DNA of 64,000 nucleotides from Castellaniella sp035707805. Its GTDB lineage: Bacteria; Pseudomonadota; Gammaproteobacteria; Burkholderiales; Burkholderiaceae_B. The notes under the pieces are model-generated. The model was not told the DNA's origin. It saw only the letters and a program-made list of their open reading frames with translations, and did no database searches. Numbering within the stretch: the stretch's first letter is position 1; each line of letters begins with the position of its first letter. Positions 24,831-34,859 of this stretch are shown in pieces. The translations under genes were made by a program, and so were the position numbers. Location of the stretch: NCBI GenBank assembly GCA_035707805.1, contig DASSTS010000036.1:1-64000 (forward strand), given 5' to 3'.

Positions 24831-25911
24831 TCCGGACCTGCAGGCCAGTCTCGAACCGCTGCGGGCGCGCATCGACGCGCTCGACGAGCAGATCCTGGTC
24901 CTGCTGAACCAGCGCGCCCAGACGGCCCTGCAGGTGGGCGACGTCAAAAAGCGCTTCGACGCGAGCGGTCCGATCCTCAAGCCCGAGCGCGAGGCGCTCA
25001 TCATCCGGCGGCTGCAGACCATCAACAGCGGCCCGATTCCGGAAGCCGCCGTGGCCGCCATATGGGGTCAGGTCATTTCCGCCTGTCGCGGGCTGGAAAG
25101 CGTCCTGACGGTCGCCTTCCTGGGCCCGCAGGGTTCGTTTTCCGAGCAGGCGGCCTACGAGCATTTCGGCCAGTCCATTACCGGGCTGCGCTGCGAATCC
25201 TTCGACGAGGTCTTCCGTTCCGTCGAGGCGGGGCAGGCGGACGTCGGCATGGTGCCGGTGGAAAACTCCACCGAGGGCGCCGTCAACCGCAGCCTCGACC
25301 TGCTGCTCAGCGCTTCGCTGAAAGTGCTGGGCGAGCGCACCATCCGCATCCATCACAATCTGCTGACCCGCACGGGCGGCCTGGAAGGAGTGCGGCGGGT
25401 GCTGGGGCATCCGCAAGCGCTCGCCCAGTGCCAGGCCTGGCTCAGCCGCAACCATCCGTCGCTGGAACGCTTGCCGGTGGCCAGCAATGCCCAGGCGGCG
25501 CGCATGGCCGCCGAAGACCCCGCCTGTGCCGCCATTGCCGGCGATGCGGCGGCGGCGGCCTGGGGCCTGAGCGCCGTCGCCAGCGGCATTCAGGACGACC
25601 CCCAGAACCAGACCCGTTTCCTGGCCGTGGGGCCGCAGGACGCCGGCCCGACCGGACGCGACAAGACCAGCCTGATCCTGGCGGTCCCCAACCGCGCCGG
25701 CGCCGTCTACGAGATGCTGGCCCCGCTGTCGAGCCACGGCGTGTCCATGACCCGCTTCGAGTCCCGGCCGGCGCGCACCGGCCAGTGGGAATACTATTTC
25801 TACGTGGACCTGCTGGGGCATCACCAGGACGAGCCCGTCCGCCTGGCGCTGGCTGAATTGCGCCAGCAGGTCGCCTTCTTCAAGATCCTCGGCTCCTATC
25901 CCCGGCAATAA
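24823..25911 (+). CDS. pheA: Chorismate mutase/prephenate dehydratase (P-protein)
   Basis: A 362-aa bifunctional enzyme. Residues 1-90 are an AroQ chorismate mutase (LRARIDALDEQILVLLNQRAQTALQVGDVKK). The prephenate dehydratase domain has FLGPQGSFSEQAAYEHFG and MVPVENSTEGAVNRSLD, ending QNQTRFLAVG. An ACT domain (ILAVPNRAGAVYEMLAPLSSHGVSMTRFESRP) supplies phenylalanine feedback. It converts chorismate to phenylpyruvate. Confidence 0.96.
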
Positions 25912-25923
25912 GGTAATCCCCTC

Positions 25924-27036
25924 ATGTCACTGACCCTGGCACCCGAACACGTGCGGGCGATCGCGCCCTATCAGCCCGGCAAGCCCATCGACGAACTGGC
26001 CCGCGAATTCGGCCTGGATCCCGCAGGCATCATCAAGCTGGCGTCCAACGAGAATCCCCTGGGCTGCTCCGAGCGCGTGCGCGAGGCGCTCGGCGAGGCC
26101 GCCGGCAGGCTGCAGGGCCGCTATCCCGATCCCAACGGCTTCGACCTCAAGGCCGACCTGGCCGCGCGCCACGGCGTGCCGGCCGCCTGGATCACGCTGG
26201 GCAACGGCTCCAACGACCTGCTGGAACTCGCCTCGCTGGCGCTGCTCGACGAAGGCGCCTCGGCCGTCTATGCCGAACACGCCTTTGCGGTGTACCGCCT
26301 CAGCACCCAGGCGCGCGGCGCGCGCCATGTGCTCGTTCCCGCCCGCGACTACGGCCACGATCTGGCGGCGATGCTCGAGGCCATCGCCGAGGACACCCGC
26401 CTGGTCTTCATCGCCAATCCCAACAACCCGACCGGCACCCATCTGCCGCCGGCGCAGGTCAAGGCCTTTCTCGACGCCGTCCGCGACCGCCATGGCGAGC
26501 GCGTCGCGGTGCTGCTGGACGAGGCCTATGACGAATACCTGGATCCTGAAGAACGCGTCGACAGCGCGCGCTGGGTGCAGGAATATCCCAACCTGATCGT
26601 CACCCGCACCTTTTCCAAGGCCTATGGGCTGGCGGGCCTGCGGGTCGGCTACGCCCTGGCGCAGCCCGGCCTGACCGACCTGCTGAACCGCGTGCGCCAG
26701 CCTTTCAACGTCAACGTGCTGGCGCAGCTCGCTGCGCGCGTCGCGCTGGCGGACACGGATTTCCTGGCGCGGACGTACACGCTGAACCGCGCCGGCCGCA
26801 TCCAGCTGCAAGACGCCTTCGCGCAGTTGGGCCTGGACTACGTGCCCAGCCATACCAATTTCGTGCTGGTGCGCGTGGGCGAGGCCGCCCGCGTGCATGG
26901 CGAACTGCTGCGCCGGGGCATCATCGTCCGTCCGGTGGCCGGCGACGGTCTGCCCCAGCACCTGCGCGTCAGCATCGGCCTGCCCGAGGAAAACGCCCGC
27001 TTCATCCAGGCGCTGGCCGACATCCTGGGCTCATGA
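25924..27036 (+). CDS. hisC: Histidinol-phosphate aminotransferase
   Basis: A 370-aa class I/II PLP aminotransferase: KLASNENPLG at the N terminus, VFIANPNNPTGT, DEAYDEYLDP and PLP lysine in TFSKAYGLAGLRVGYAL. Placed between pheA and tyrA it probably serves aromatic amino acid transamination as well as histidine synthesis; substrate preference cannot be read. Its stop overlaps the tyrA start (ATGA). Confidence 0.93.
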   Translation: MSLTLAPEHVRAIAPYQPGKPIDELAREFGLDPAGIIKLASNENPLGCSERVREALGEAAGRLQGRYPDPNGFDLKADLAARHGVPAAWITLGNGSNDLLELASLALLDEGASAVYAEHAFAVYRLSTQARGARHVLVPARDYGHDLAAMLEAIAEDTRLVFIANPNNPTGTHLPPAQVKAFLDAVRDRHGERVAVLLDEAYDEYLDPEERVDSARWVQEYPNLIVTRTFSKAYGLAGLRVGYALAQPGLTDLLNRVRQPFNVNVLAQLAARVALADTDFLARTYTLNRAGRIQLQDAFAQLGLDYVPSHTNFVLVRVGEAARVHGELLRRGIIVRPVAGDGLPQHLRVSIGLPEENARFIQALADILGS

Positions 27037-27923
27037 GCAGCGTCCCCGACCCCCTGGTGCCGGTGCTGGCCGTGGTGGGAACCGGCCTGATCGGCGGTTC
27101 CTTCGCGGCGGCCCTGCGCCGCGTGGGTCAAGTGGGCCGCGTGCTGGGGGTGGGGCGCCAAGCCGCCTCGCTGCAGCGGGCCCGCGAACTGGGGCTGATC
27201 GACGAGGCCGCCGACCTGGCGCAGGCCGCCGCCCAGGCCGACCTGATCTTCATCGCCACGCCGGTGGGCGCGATGGCCGGCATCCTGCGCGCGCTGGCGC
27301 CCGCGCTGCGCCCGGGCACGGTGGTGACCGACGCCGGCAGCACCAAGTCCGACGTGGCGCGCCTGGCGCTGGACGTCCTGGGCGACCGGCATGCGCAGTT
27401 CATCCCGGGGCACCCGATCGCCGGCTCGGAGATGACGGGCCCGGAGGCCGCAGACCCCCTTCTGTACCACGGCCGCAAGGTCGTGCTGACGCCCTTCGAG
27501 GAAACCCCCGGCGCGGTCCAGCATCGCCTGATCCGCATCTGGGAAGCCTGCGGCGCGCGCGTCCAGCTCATGGATCCGGCGGCGCACGACCGGGCGCTGG
27601 GCTGCGTCAGCCATCTGCCGCATTTCCTGGCGGCCGCCTACATGGCGCAGGTCGTCCGGGCCGAGGACGCCGACACCCGGCTGAGCCTGGCCGGCACAGG
27701 ATTCCGCGATTTCACCCGGATCGCGGCGGGCTCCCCCGAGGTCTGGCGCGACATCTTCGATTCCAACCGTCCGGCCGTCCTGCAGGAGCTCGACGATTTC
27801 CTGCAGGTGCTGCGCGAATGGCGGGCGGCGCTGGCCGACGAATCCGACCCTGACACCCTTGAATCCCTGCTCGAACAGGCGGCGCTGGCGCGCCGCTTCT
27901 GGGGCGGGCGCAATCCCCTATGA
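27033..27923 (+). CDS. tyrA: Prephenate/arogenate dehydrogenase
   Basis: A 296-aa TyrA: NAD-binding VVGTGLIGGSFAAALRR near residue 12, VTDAGSTKSDVAR, FIPGHPIAGSEMTGPEAAD and CVSHLPHFLAAAYM are hallmarks. It oxidises prephenate to 4-hydroxyphenylpyruvate. No ACT or chorismate mutase domain is fused. It overlaps both hisC and aroA by four bases. Confidence 0.93.
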   Translation: MSSVPDPLVPVLAVVGTGLIGGSFAAALRRVGQVGRVLGVGRQAASLQRARELGLIDEAADLAQAAAQADLIFIATPVGAMAGILRALAPALRPGTVVTDAGSTKSDVARLALDVLGDRHAQFIPGHPIAGSEMTGPEAADPLLYHGRKVVLTPFEETPGAVQHRLIRIWEACGARVQLMDPAAHDRALGCVSHLPHFLAAAYMAQVVRAEDADTRLSLAGTGFRDFTRIAAGSPEVWRDIFDSNRPAVLQELDDFLQVLREWRAALADESDPDTLESLLEQAALARRFWGGRNPL

Positions 27924-29245
27924 CTGAACGCACGCCATCCCTGACCCTGGCGCCGTCCGTGCGGGCGGCGGGAACCGTAGCCCTGCCGGGCTCCAAGAGC
28001 ATCTCCAACCGCGCCTTGCTGCTGGCCGCCCTCTCCGAAGGTGAGACCACGCTGGAAGGCCTGCTGGATTCCGACGACACGCGGGTCATGATCGCTGCCC
28101 TGCAGGCCTTGGGCGTGGACGTCGTCCGCCAGGATTCCGGCGCCTTGCGCGTGGCCGGCGGATCGCGCTGGCCCGTCCGGCGGGCCGATCTCTTCCTGGG
28201 CAATGCCGGCACGGCGTTCCGTCCTCTGACCGCCGCCCTGGCCGTGATGGGCGGCGACTACCGGCTCTCGGGCGTGCCGCGCATGCACGAACGGCCGATC
28301 GGCGACCTGGTCGATGCGCTGCGCGGCCTGGGGTGCGAACTGGACTACGAAGGGCAGGCGGGCTATCCGCCGCTGAAGATCCGCGCCGGCGCGCTGCGCG
28401 CGGGGCACGTCATCCGCGTGCGCGGCTCGGTATCCAGCCAGTTCCTGACCGCGCTGCTGATGGCCGCGCCGCTGGCGGCCGGCCGCATCGGCCAGGATGT
28501 CTCCATCGAACTGGACGGTCCGCTGATCTCCCGGCCCTACATCCTCATCACGCTGAACCTCATGGCGCGTTTCGGCGTCGAGGTCCGGCGCGACGGCTGG
28601 GAGCGGTTCACGATTTCCGCCCAGGCGCGCTACCGCAGCCCGGGCCGTTACCGGGTCGAGGGCGATGCCTCGTCCGCGTCCTATTTCCTGGGACTGGGGG
28701 CCATCGCCGGCGGCCCGGTGCGGATCGAGGGCGTCGGCGGCGACAGCATCCAGGGCGACCTGGCGTTCGCCGACTTCGTCCGCTCGCTGGGTGCGGAGGT
28801 CCGCTGCGAGGCCGACGCGCTCGAAGTGCGCGGGCCGGTGGCCGCGCAAGGCGGGCGCCTGCGGGCTTTCGATCGCGACTTCAACCTGATGCCCGATGCC
28901 GCCATGACGGCCGCCGTCCTGGCGCTGTATGCCGACGGACCCTGCCGCCTGCGCAACATCGCCAGCTGGCGGGTCAAGGAGACCGACCGCATCGCCGCCA
29001 TGCATGCCGAGCTCGCGCGGCTGGGCGCGCGGGTCGAGTCGGACGAGGACAGCCTGACGGTCCACCCCATGGCGCCGGGCGACTGGCGCGAGGCCAGCAT
29101 CGGCACCTACGACGACCACCGGATGGCCATGTGCTTTTCCCTGGCGGCATTCGGCCCGGTGCCGGTCACGATCCTGGATCCGGACTGCGTGGCCAAGACC
29201 TACCCCCGTTATTTCGAGGACTTCCGGCGCCTGATCCAGGCCTGA
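27920..29245 (+). CDS. aroA: EPSP synthase (3-phosphoshikimate 1-carboxyvinyltransferase)
   Basis: A 441-aa class I enzyme: ALPGSKSISNRALLLAALSEG at the N terminus, FLGNAGTAFRPLTAALAV around residues 93-110, GVPRMHERPI and DYRD-type DFNLMPDAAMTAAV near the active site, with RVKETDRIAAM towards the end. It makes EPSP from shikimate-3-phosphate and PEP. Gly in GNAGTAFRPLTAAL and the surrounding Pro are typical of glyphosate-sensitive forms. Confidence 0.96.
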   Translation: MTERTPSLTLAPSVRAAGTVALPGSKSISNRALLLAALSEGETTLEGLLDSDDTRVMIAALQALGVDVVRQDSGALRVAGGSRWPVRRADLFLGNAGTAFRPLTAALAVMGGDYRLSGVPRMHERPIGDLVDALRGLGCELDYEGQAGYPPLKIRAGALRAGHVIRVRGSVSSQFLTALLMAAPLAAGRIGQDVSIELDGPLISRPYILITLNLMARFGVEVRRDGWERFTISAQARYRSPGRYRVEGDASSASYFLGLGAIAGGPVRIEGVGGDSIQGDLAFADFVRSLGAEVRCEADALEVRGPVAAQGGRLRAFDRDFNLMPDAAMTAAVLALYADGPCRLRNIASWRVKETDRIAAMHAELARLGARVESDEDSLTVHPMAPGDWREASIGTYDDHRMAMCFSLAAFGPVPVTILDPDCVAKTYPRYFEDFRRLIQA

Positions 29246-29301
29246 GGTCCATGGCGGCGGCCGCGCAGGCGGGCCGCCGCCGCTGCACAGAGGACAGACA
29301 G

Positions 29302-30009
29302 ATGGACGATTCCAGGAATCCCCAGGTCCCGACGGCGGCCGTCCCCGTCATCACCATCGACGGGCCGACCGCCTCGGGCAAGGGCACCATTGCCCAGCGG
29401 CTCGCGGACCGGCTGGGCTGGCATGCCCTGGACAGCGGCGCGCTATACCGGCTGACCGCGCTGGCGGTGCTGCAGGACGGCGGCGACGGCAGCGACGAAC
29501 AGCAGGCCGCGCGGCTCGCGCGCCGGCTGGACGCCCGCTTCAGCACCGGCGTCATCCGCCTGGGAACGGAGGACGTCACGGAGATCATCCGCCGCGAGGC
29601 GGTCGGCAACCTGGCGTCCCGGATCGCGGCCTGGCCGGCGGTGCGCGCCGCCTTGCTCGAGCGCCAGCGGGATTTCCGCCGGGCGCCCGGCCTGGTGGCC
29701 GACGGCCGCGACATGGGGACGGTCGTGTTCCCCGACGCGCCGCTGAAGATCTTCCTCGACGCCGACGTCGGAATCCGCGCCGAAAGACGGCATAAGCAGT
29801 TGAAGGACAAGGGAATTTCTGCTAATCTAAGCGACCTTTTGAATGATCTTCGCCTGCGTGACGCCAGGGATCGGGATCGGGCGCATGCGCCGCTTGTCGC
29901 GGCCGTCGGCGCCGTCATCATCGATTCGTCCCGCATCGCGATCGATCAGGTTGTGCAGCAGGTGCTCGATCTCTGGCTAGCCCAGGGTTCGGCCCACGGG
30001 CCTGCATGA
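29302..30009 (+). CDS. cmk: Cytidylate kinase
   Basis: A 235-aa nucleoside monophosphate kinase: P-loop IDGPTASGKGTIAQRL, LDSGALYRLTALAVL, VADGRDMGTVVFPDAPLKIFLDA and the lid RAERRHKQL. It phosphorylates CMP and dCMP. The ATG at 29302 follows an AGAGGACAGACAG stretch. The gene sits upstream of rpsA, the widespread cmk-rpsA-ihfB order. Confidence 0.95.
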   Translation: MDDSRNPQVPTAAVPVITIDGPTASGKGTIAQRLADRLGWHALDSGALYRLTALAVLQDGGDGSDEQQAARLARRLDARFSTGVIRLGTEDVTEIIRREAVGNLASRIAAWPAVRAALLERQRDFRRAPGLVADGRDMGTVVFPDAPLKIFLDADVGIRAERRHKQLKDKGISANLSDLLNDLRLRDARDRDRAHAPLVAAVGAVIIDSSRIAIDQVVQQVLDLWLAQGSAHGPA

Positions 30010-30117
30010 CGGCCAGGACCGGATTTCCGGCCGCCGCCATGCGGGATTTTTGTTCACTCCGCCGGGGTTTCTCCGGCGTGTCATGATTGCCCTTCGGGGC
30101 GTATGGATCCATTTTTC

Positions 30118-31830
30118 ATGTCCACCCTCAACACCGAAGCCGCCCTGGGCGGCGAAAGCTTTGCCGATCTGTTTGCCGCCAGCATCAAAGATCAGAACAT
30201 GCGTTCCGGCGAGGTCATCTCGGCCGAAGTCGTGCGTGTCGACCACAATTTCGTCGTCGTCAACGCCGGCCTCAAGTCCGAAGCCTACATCCCCCTGGAA
30301 GAATTCCTGAACGACCAGGGCGACCTCGAAGTCCAGGACGGCGACTTCGTCTCCGTGGCGATCGATTCGCTGGAAAACGGCTACGGCGACACCATCCTGT
30401 CGCGCGACCGCGCCAAGCGCCTGTCGGCCTGGCTGCAGCTCGAACAGGCCCTGGAATCCGGCGAACTGGTCAACGGCACCATCACCGGCAAGGTCAAGGG
30501 CGGCCTGACGGTCATGACCAACGGCATCCGCGCCTTCCTGCCGGGCTCGCTGGTCGACCTGCGACCCGTCAAGGACACCACGCCCTATGAAGGCAAGACC
30601 CTCGAATTCAAGGTCATCAAGCTCGATCGCAAGCGCAATAACGTCGTGCTGTCGCGTCGCGCCGTCCTCGAGGCCAGCATGGGCGAGGAACGCGAAAAGC
30701 TGCTCGAGAACCTGCACGAAGGCGCGGTCATCAAGGGCATCGTCAAGAACATCACCGACTACGGCGCGTTCGTGGATCTGGGCGGCATCGACGGCCTGCT
30801 GCACATTACCGACATGGCCTGGCGCCGTGTGCGTCACCCCTCCGAAGTCCTGTCCGTCGGCCAGGAAATCGAAGCCAAGGTCCTCAAGTTCGATCAGGAA
30901 AAGCAGCGCGTCTCTCTGGGCGTCAAGCAGCTGGGCGAAGATCCCTGGATCGGCCTGGGCCGCCGCTACCCGCAAGGCACCCGCTTGTTCGGCAAGGTCA
31001 CCAACCTGACCGACTACGGTGCGTTCGTCGAGGTCGAGGCCGGCATCGAAGGCCTGGTGCACGTCTCCGAGATGGACTGGACCAACAAGAACGTCGATCC
31101 GCGCAAGGTCGTGACCCTGGGCGAAGAAGTCGAAGTCATGGTCCTGGAGATCGACGAAGACCGCCGCCGCATCTCGCTGGGCATGAAGCAATGCCGTCCG
31201 AACCCCTGGGAAGACTTCGCCGCCAACTTCAAGCGCGGCGACAAGGTCCACGGCGCCATCAAGTCCATCACCGACTTCGGCGTGTTCGTGGGTCTGCCCG
31301 GCGGCATCGACGGCCTGGTTCACCTGTCCGACATTTCCTGGACGGAAACCGGCGAAGAAGCCGTGCGCAACTTCAAGAAGGGCGACGAGATCGACGCCGT
31401 GGTCCTGGGCATCGACACCGACAAGGAACGCATTTCCCTGGGCGTCAAGCAACTGGAAGGCGATCCGTTCAACAACTTCGTGGCCACCTACGACAAGGGC
31501 GCCGTCCTGACCGGCACGATCAAGTCCGTCGAGCCCAAGGGCGCCGTCGTGACCCTGTCGGTGGACGTGGAAGGCTACCTGCGCGCCTCGGAAATCTCCG
31601 CCGGCCGCGTCGAGGACGCCACCACGGTGCTGCATGAGGGTGACCAGGTCGAGGCCATGATCATCAACATCGATCGCAAGGCGCGTTCCATCCAGCTGTC
31701 GATCAAGGCCCGCGACAACGCGGAAACCGCCGACACCATCCAGCGTATGACCGAAGCCAGCGCTTCTTCGGGCACCACCAACCTGGGCGCCCTGCTGAAG
31801 GCCAAGCTCGACCAGCAGCGCGACAACTGA
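30118..31830 (+). CDS. rpsA: 30S ribosomal protein S1
   Basis: A 570-aa protein with six S1 RNA-binding repeats; the later ones show NITDYGAFVDLGGIDGLLHITDM and SLGMKQC/SLGVKQL endings. It captures mRNA on the 30S subunit. I use ATG 30118 (MSTLNTEAAL); ATG 30103 in the same frame is possible and neither has a good ribosome site, as expected for rpsA, which is read without one and autoregulated. A CGCCGG/CCGGCG hairpin (30060-30078) lies in the leader and may take part. Confidence 0.96.
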   Translation: MSTLNTEAALGGESFADLFAASIKDQNMRSGEVISAEVVRVDHNFVVVNAGLKSEAYIPLEEFLNDQGDLEVQDGDFVSVAIDSLENGYGDTILSRDRAKRLSAWLQLEQALESGELVNGTITGKVKGGLTVMTNGIRAFLPGSLVDLRPVKDTTPYEGKTLEFKVIKLDRKRNNVVLSRRAVLEASMGEEREKLLENLHEGAVIKGIVKNITDYGAFVDLGGIDGLLHITDMAWRRVRHPSEVLSVGQEIEAKVLKFDQEKQRVSLGVKQLGEDPWIGLGRRYPQGTRLFGKVTNLTDYGAFVEVEAGIEGLVHVSEMDWTNKNVDPRKVVTLGEEVEVMVLEIDEDRRRISLGMKQCRPNPWEDFAANFKRGDKVHGAIKSITDFGVFVGLPGGIDGLVHLSDISWTETGEEAVRNFKKGDEIDAVVLGIDTDKERISLGVKQLEGDPFNNFVATYDKGAVLTGTIKSVEPKGAVVTLSVDVEGYLRASEISAGRVEDATTVLHEGDQVEAMIINIDRKARSIQLSIKARDNAETADTIQRMTEASASSGTTNLGALLKAKLDQQRDN

Positions 31831-32189
31831 TGCCTGGCCTGACCAAGTCCGAGCTCATCACCATGCTGGCGGGTCGTCATCCCCAATTGGCGATCCGCGA
31901 CATGGACCTGGCGGTCAAGACGGTCCTTGACGCGATGGCCGATGCGCTGGCCCAGGGCCAGCGCATCGAGATCCGCGGTTTCGGCAGCTTTTCGCTGTCA
32001 CAGCGTCAGCCGCGGGTCGGGCGCAATCCCAAGTCGGGCGAAAAAGTGCTGGTGCCGGCCAAGCTGGTGCCGCACTTCAAGCCCGGCAAGGAATTGCGCG
32101 AACGCGTGGACCAGGGGCCGGATGCCGCAGGTGCCGAAGAGCCCGCCACGGTGGCCGACTTGTATCAGATGCATTACTTCAACGAGTGA
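31830..32189 (+). CDS. ihfB: Integration host factor beta subunit
   Basis: A 119-aa HU/IHF protein: TKSELITMLAGRHPQL, IEIRGFGSFSLSQRQPRVGRNPKSGEKV and KPGKELRERVD. It bends DNA as a heterodimer with IhfA. The ATG overlaps the rpsA stop (TGATG). The tail after ERVD (about 25 residues, DQGPDAAGAEEPATVADLYQMHYFNE) is longer than in E. coli. Confidence 0.95.
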   Translation: MPGLTKSELITMLAGRHPQLAIRDMDLAVKTVLDAMADALAQGQRIEIRGFGSFSLSQRQPRVGRNPKSGEKVLVPAKLVPHFKPGKELRERVDQGPDAAGAEEPATVADLYQMHYFNE

Positions 32190-32237
32190 TCCGTTGGGGA
32201 TGCCGCCTTCGCAGGCGGTTTCCCGCGAATCATCCAA

Positions 32238-32264
32238 AGCGGCCCTCGGGCCGCTTTTTTTTGC
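32238..32264 (+). terminator. Terminator after ihfB
   Basis: AAAGCGGCC (32238-32246) pairs with GGCCGCTTT (32251-32259) over CTCG, followed by a run of T. It ends the gyrA-to-ihfB unit. Confidence 0.85.
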
Positions 32265-32381
32265 GGCCAGCCGCCCGGCCGGGGCGTCCGGGCCCGGGAC
32301 GGCACGCGGATGCGTCCAACGCCGCTGGGGATGCGGGTTTTCCCCTTACAATGTGGCATTCCCTCTCAAGGAGCATGGCAT

Positions 32382-32705
32382 ATGCGCTATCTGGTCTGGC
32401 TGCTGCGCCTGGTGATTTTCGTCATCGTGCTGCTGTTCGCCCTGAAAAACACGGCGCCCGTGGACGTGGGCTTCTTCGCCGACCGTGTGCTGCATCAGGT
32501 GCCCCTGATCGTCGTCATGCTGGCCGCCTTCGTGCTGGGGGTCGTCTTCGGCCTGCTGGTCGCCTTCTCGGCCGTCCTGCGGCGCCGCCGCGAGATCAAC
32601 CGGCTGCGCCGCGAGCTCGCCCGGGCGCAGGACGCGCTCGATCATCCGCAATCGGGCTCCGGCCCGGTGATTCCGGAAACCGTGGCGCCGCTCGCGCCGC
32701 TCTGA
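32382..32705 (+). CDS. lapA: LapA-type inner-membrane protein
   Basis: A 107-aa protein with two transmembrane helices (about 4-21 and 39-62) and a cytoplasmic basic coiled-coil tail RRRREINRLRRELARAQDAL. LapA works with LapB and FtsH to set the level of LpxC and so lipopolysaccharide synthesis. The ATG at 32382 follows AAGGAG. lapB begins 10 bp after its stop. Confidence 0.87.
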   Translation: MRYLVWLLRLVIFVIVLLFALKNTAPVDVGFFADRVLHQVPLIVVMLAAFVLGVVFGLLVAFSAVLRRRREINRLRRELARAQDALDHPQSGSGPVIPETVAPLAPL

Positions 32706-32715
32706 AGGGAACAAC

Positions 32716-33927
32716 GTGGATTTCGAACCTTGGTGGCTGATCATCGTCCCGGTGCTGTTCGGGCTGGGCTGGCTGGCCGCGCGCTTCGATTTCCGGCAGA
32801 TGCTGTCGGAGACCCGCGCCTTGCCGGACTCTTATTTCAAGGGCCTGAACTTCCTGCTGAACGAAGAGCCCGACCGCGCCATCGATGCCTTCATCGAGGT
32901 CGCCAAGCTCGACCCGGAAACCACCGAGCTGCATTTCGCGCTGGGCAGCCTGTTCCGGCGACGCGGCGAGATCGAGCGCGCGATCCGCGTCCATCAAAGC
33001 CTGCTGTCGCGCGAGGACCTGCCCTTGGCCGACCGCGAGAATGCGCAGCTCGAACTGGCTCAGGATTTCCTCAAGGCCGGCATGCTGGACCGCGCCGAGC
33101 AGGGCTTCCAGGCCATCGTGCACACCCGGCATGCGCAAGAGGCCATCCGCGCGCTGATCCGGATCTATGAATCCGAACACGACTGGCCCCGGGCGATCGA
33201 CGCCGTCCAGCAGCTGCGCAGCCGATGCGACGAACCGGTCCCCCAGCTGGCGCATTATCATTGCGAACGCGCCCAGGCCCTGCTGGACGCCGAACCGTCG
33301 GACTTCGATGCGGCCGCCCAGGCGCTGGACGCCGCCGAACACGCCGCCCGCCAGAACGGGTCCACGCCGGCGTCCGAGACGCGGGTGCGGCTGCTTCGCG
33401 CCCAGTGGGCCGCGCGGCGCGGCGACCTGGAATCGCAGCGCGCCCACCTGCAGGACGTGCTCAGCAGCGCCCCCGACTATGCCGGCCTGGTGGCGGGGCC
33501 GCTGCTGGCCTGCTATACCGCGCTGGGGCGGGGCGCCGAAGGCCTGGCCCTGCTGCAGGCCCAGTACGCCCAGGTGCCGACGCTGGACCTGTTCAATGTC
33601 GTCTTCCGCGCCCTGCGCACGCAGGACGGCGCCGATCCGGCCTGGGCCTTTGCGCGCCAGGCTCTGCGCGCGCATCCCTCGCTGCTGGGCCTGGACCGCC
33701 TGCTGGAGGTCGAGCTGTCCCAGGAAGGCGGGCCGGCGGACGACCAGCGGCTCGTGCCCGGCGCGGACCTGGGCCTGCTGCGCAGCCTGATCCACAAGCA
33801 CACCCAGCGGCTGGACCGCTACGCCTGCAGCCAGTGCGGCTTCGAGGCCCGCCGCTATTACTGGCAATGTCCCGGCTGCAATGCCTGGGAGACCTATCGG
33901 CCCCGCCGTCTGGAGGAAATCCGTTGA
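32716..33927 (+). CDS. lapB: Lipopolysaccharide assembly protein LapB
   Basis: A 403-aa inner-membrane-anchored protein: N-terminal helix (WWLIIVPVLFGLGWLAARFD), about nine TPR repeats, and a C-terminal rubredoxin-type zinc knuckle CSQCGF...CPGCNAWETYRP. LapB delivers LpxC to FtsH for degradation. The start is GTG 32716. Its stop overlaps the TTG start of hldA. Confidence 0.93.
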   Translation: MDFEPWWLIIVPVLFGLGWLAARFDFRQMLSETRALPDSYFKGLNFLLNEEPDRAIDAFIEVAKLDPETTELHFALGSLFRRRGEIERAIRVHQSLLSREDLPLADRENAQLELAQDFLKAGMLDRAEQGFQAIVHTRHAQEAIRALIRIYESEHDWPRAIDAVQQLRSRCDEPVPQLAHYHCERAQALLDAEPSDFDAAAQALDAAEHAARQNGSTPASETRVRLLRAQWAARRGDLESQRAHLQDVLSSAPDYAGLVAGPLLACYTALGRGAEGLALLQAQYAQVPTLDLFNVVFRALRTQDGADPAWAFARQALRAHPSLLGLDRLLEVELSQEGGPADDQRLVPGADLGLLRSLIHKHTQRLDRYACSQCGFEARRYYWQCPGCNAWETYRPRRLEEIR

Positions 33928-34859
33928 ACGCTTTTCCGCTTCCGGCCGCGCGGGCGGCCCGGATCCTGGTGGTCGGCGACATCATGCTGGACCGCTACTG
34001 GTTCGGCGAGGTCGACCGCATCTCGCCCGAGGCGCCCGTCCCGGTCGTGCGCGTCGCGCGCCGCGAGGATCGCCTGGGGGGCGCCGCCAACGTGGCACGC
34101 AACATCGCGGCGCTGGGCGCCCAGGTCACCCTGATGGGCATCGTTGGCGCCGACGAGGCCGGGGGCCGCGTGCGCTCGCTGCTTGGCGAGGCCGGCATCC
34201 AGGACAGCCTGGTGGACGATGCCGACGGCATGGACACGACGCTCAAGATGCGGGTGCTCGGCCGCCAGCAGCAGCTGCTGCGGGTGGATTTCGAGCAGGG
34301 GCCGGGCTCGCGCGCCCTGGACGCCCTGCAGGCCGGCCTGCGCGAGCGCCTGGCCGGCCATGACCTGCTGGTGCTGTCCGATTACGCCAAGGGCGCGCTG
34401 TCGCGGGTCGAGGACCTGATCGCCATGGCGCGGGACGCCGGGATCCCGGTCCTGGTGGACCCCAAGGGGCACCGCTACAAGCGCTATCTCGGCGCCACGC
34501 TGGTGACGCCCAACCGCAGCGAGATGCAGGACGCGGTGGGCCGCTGGGATTCCGAGGACGACCTGACCCGCCGCGCCCAGGCGCTGCGCGAGGAACTCGA
34601 CCTCGAGGCCCTCCTGATCACGCGCTCCGAACAGGGCATGACGCTCTACACCCGCGAGGGGCGCCGCCACGTCGATGCCCAGGCGCACGAGGTATTCGAC
34701 GTGTCCGGCGCCGGGGACACCGTCCTGGCCACCCTGGCGGTGGCGCGGGCGGCGGGGCTGGACTGGTACGAGTCCATGAGCTGGGCCAATCGCGCCGGCG
34801 GCATCGTCGTCGGCAAACTGGGAACATCCATCGTGACTGCAGAGGAGCTGTCAACATGA
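33924..34859 (+). CDS. hldA: D-glycero-beta-D-manno-heptose-7-phosphate kinase
   Basis: A 311-aa PfkB-family sugar kinase: ARILVVGDIMLDRYWFGEVDRISPEAPVPVV, RLGGAANVARNIAALG, VDPKGHRYKRY and DVSGAGDTVLATLA with the catalytic Asp. It corresponds to the kinase half of HldE; the nucleotidyltransferase half is not fused. The start is TTG 33924, overlapping the lapB stop, with GGAGG at seven bases. It feeds heptose for the lipopolysaccharide core. Confidence 0.93.
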   Translation: MNAFPLPAARAARILVVGDIMLDRYWFGEVDRISPEAPVPVVRVARREDRLGGAANVARNIAALGAQVTLMGIVGADEAGGRVRSLLGEAGIQDSLVDDADGMDTTLKMRVLGRQQQLLRVDFEQGPGSRALDALQAGLRERLAGHDLLVLSDYAKGALSRVEDLIAMARDAGIPVLVDPKGHRYKRYLGATLVTPNRSEMQDAVGRWDSEDDLTRRAQALREELDLEALLITRSEQGMTLYTREGRRHVDAQAHEVFDVSGAGDTVLATLAVARAAGLDWYESMSWANRAGGIVVGKLGTSIVTAEELST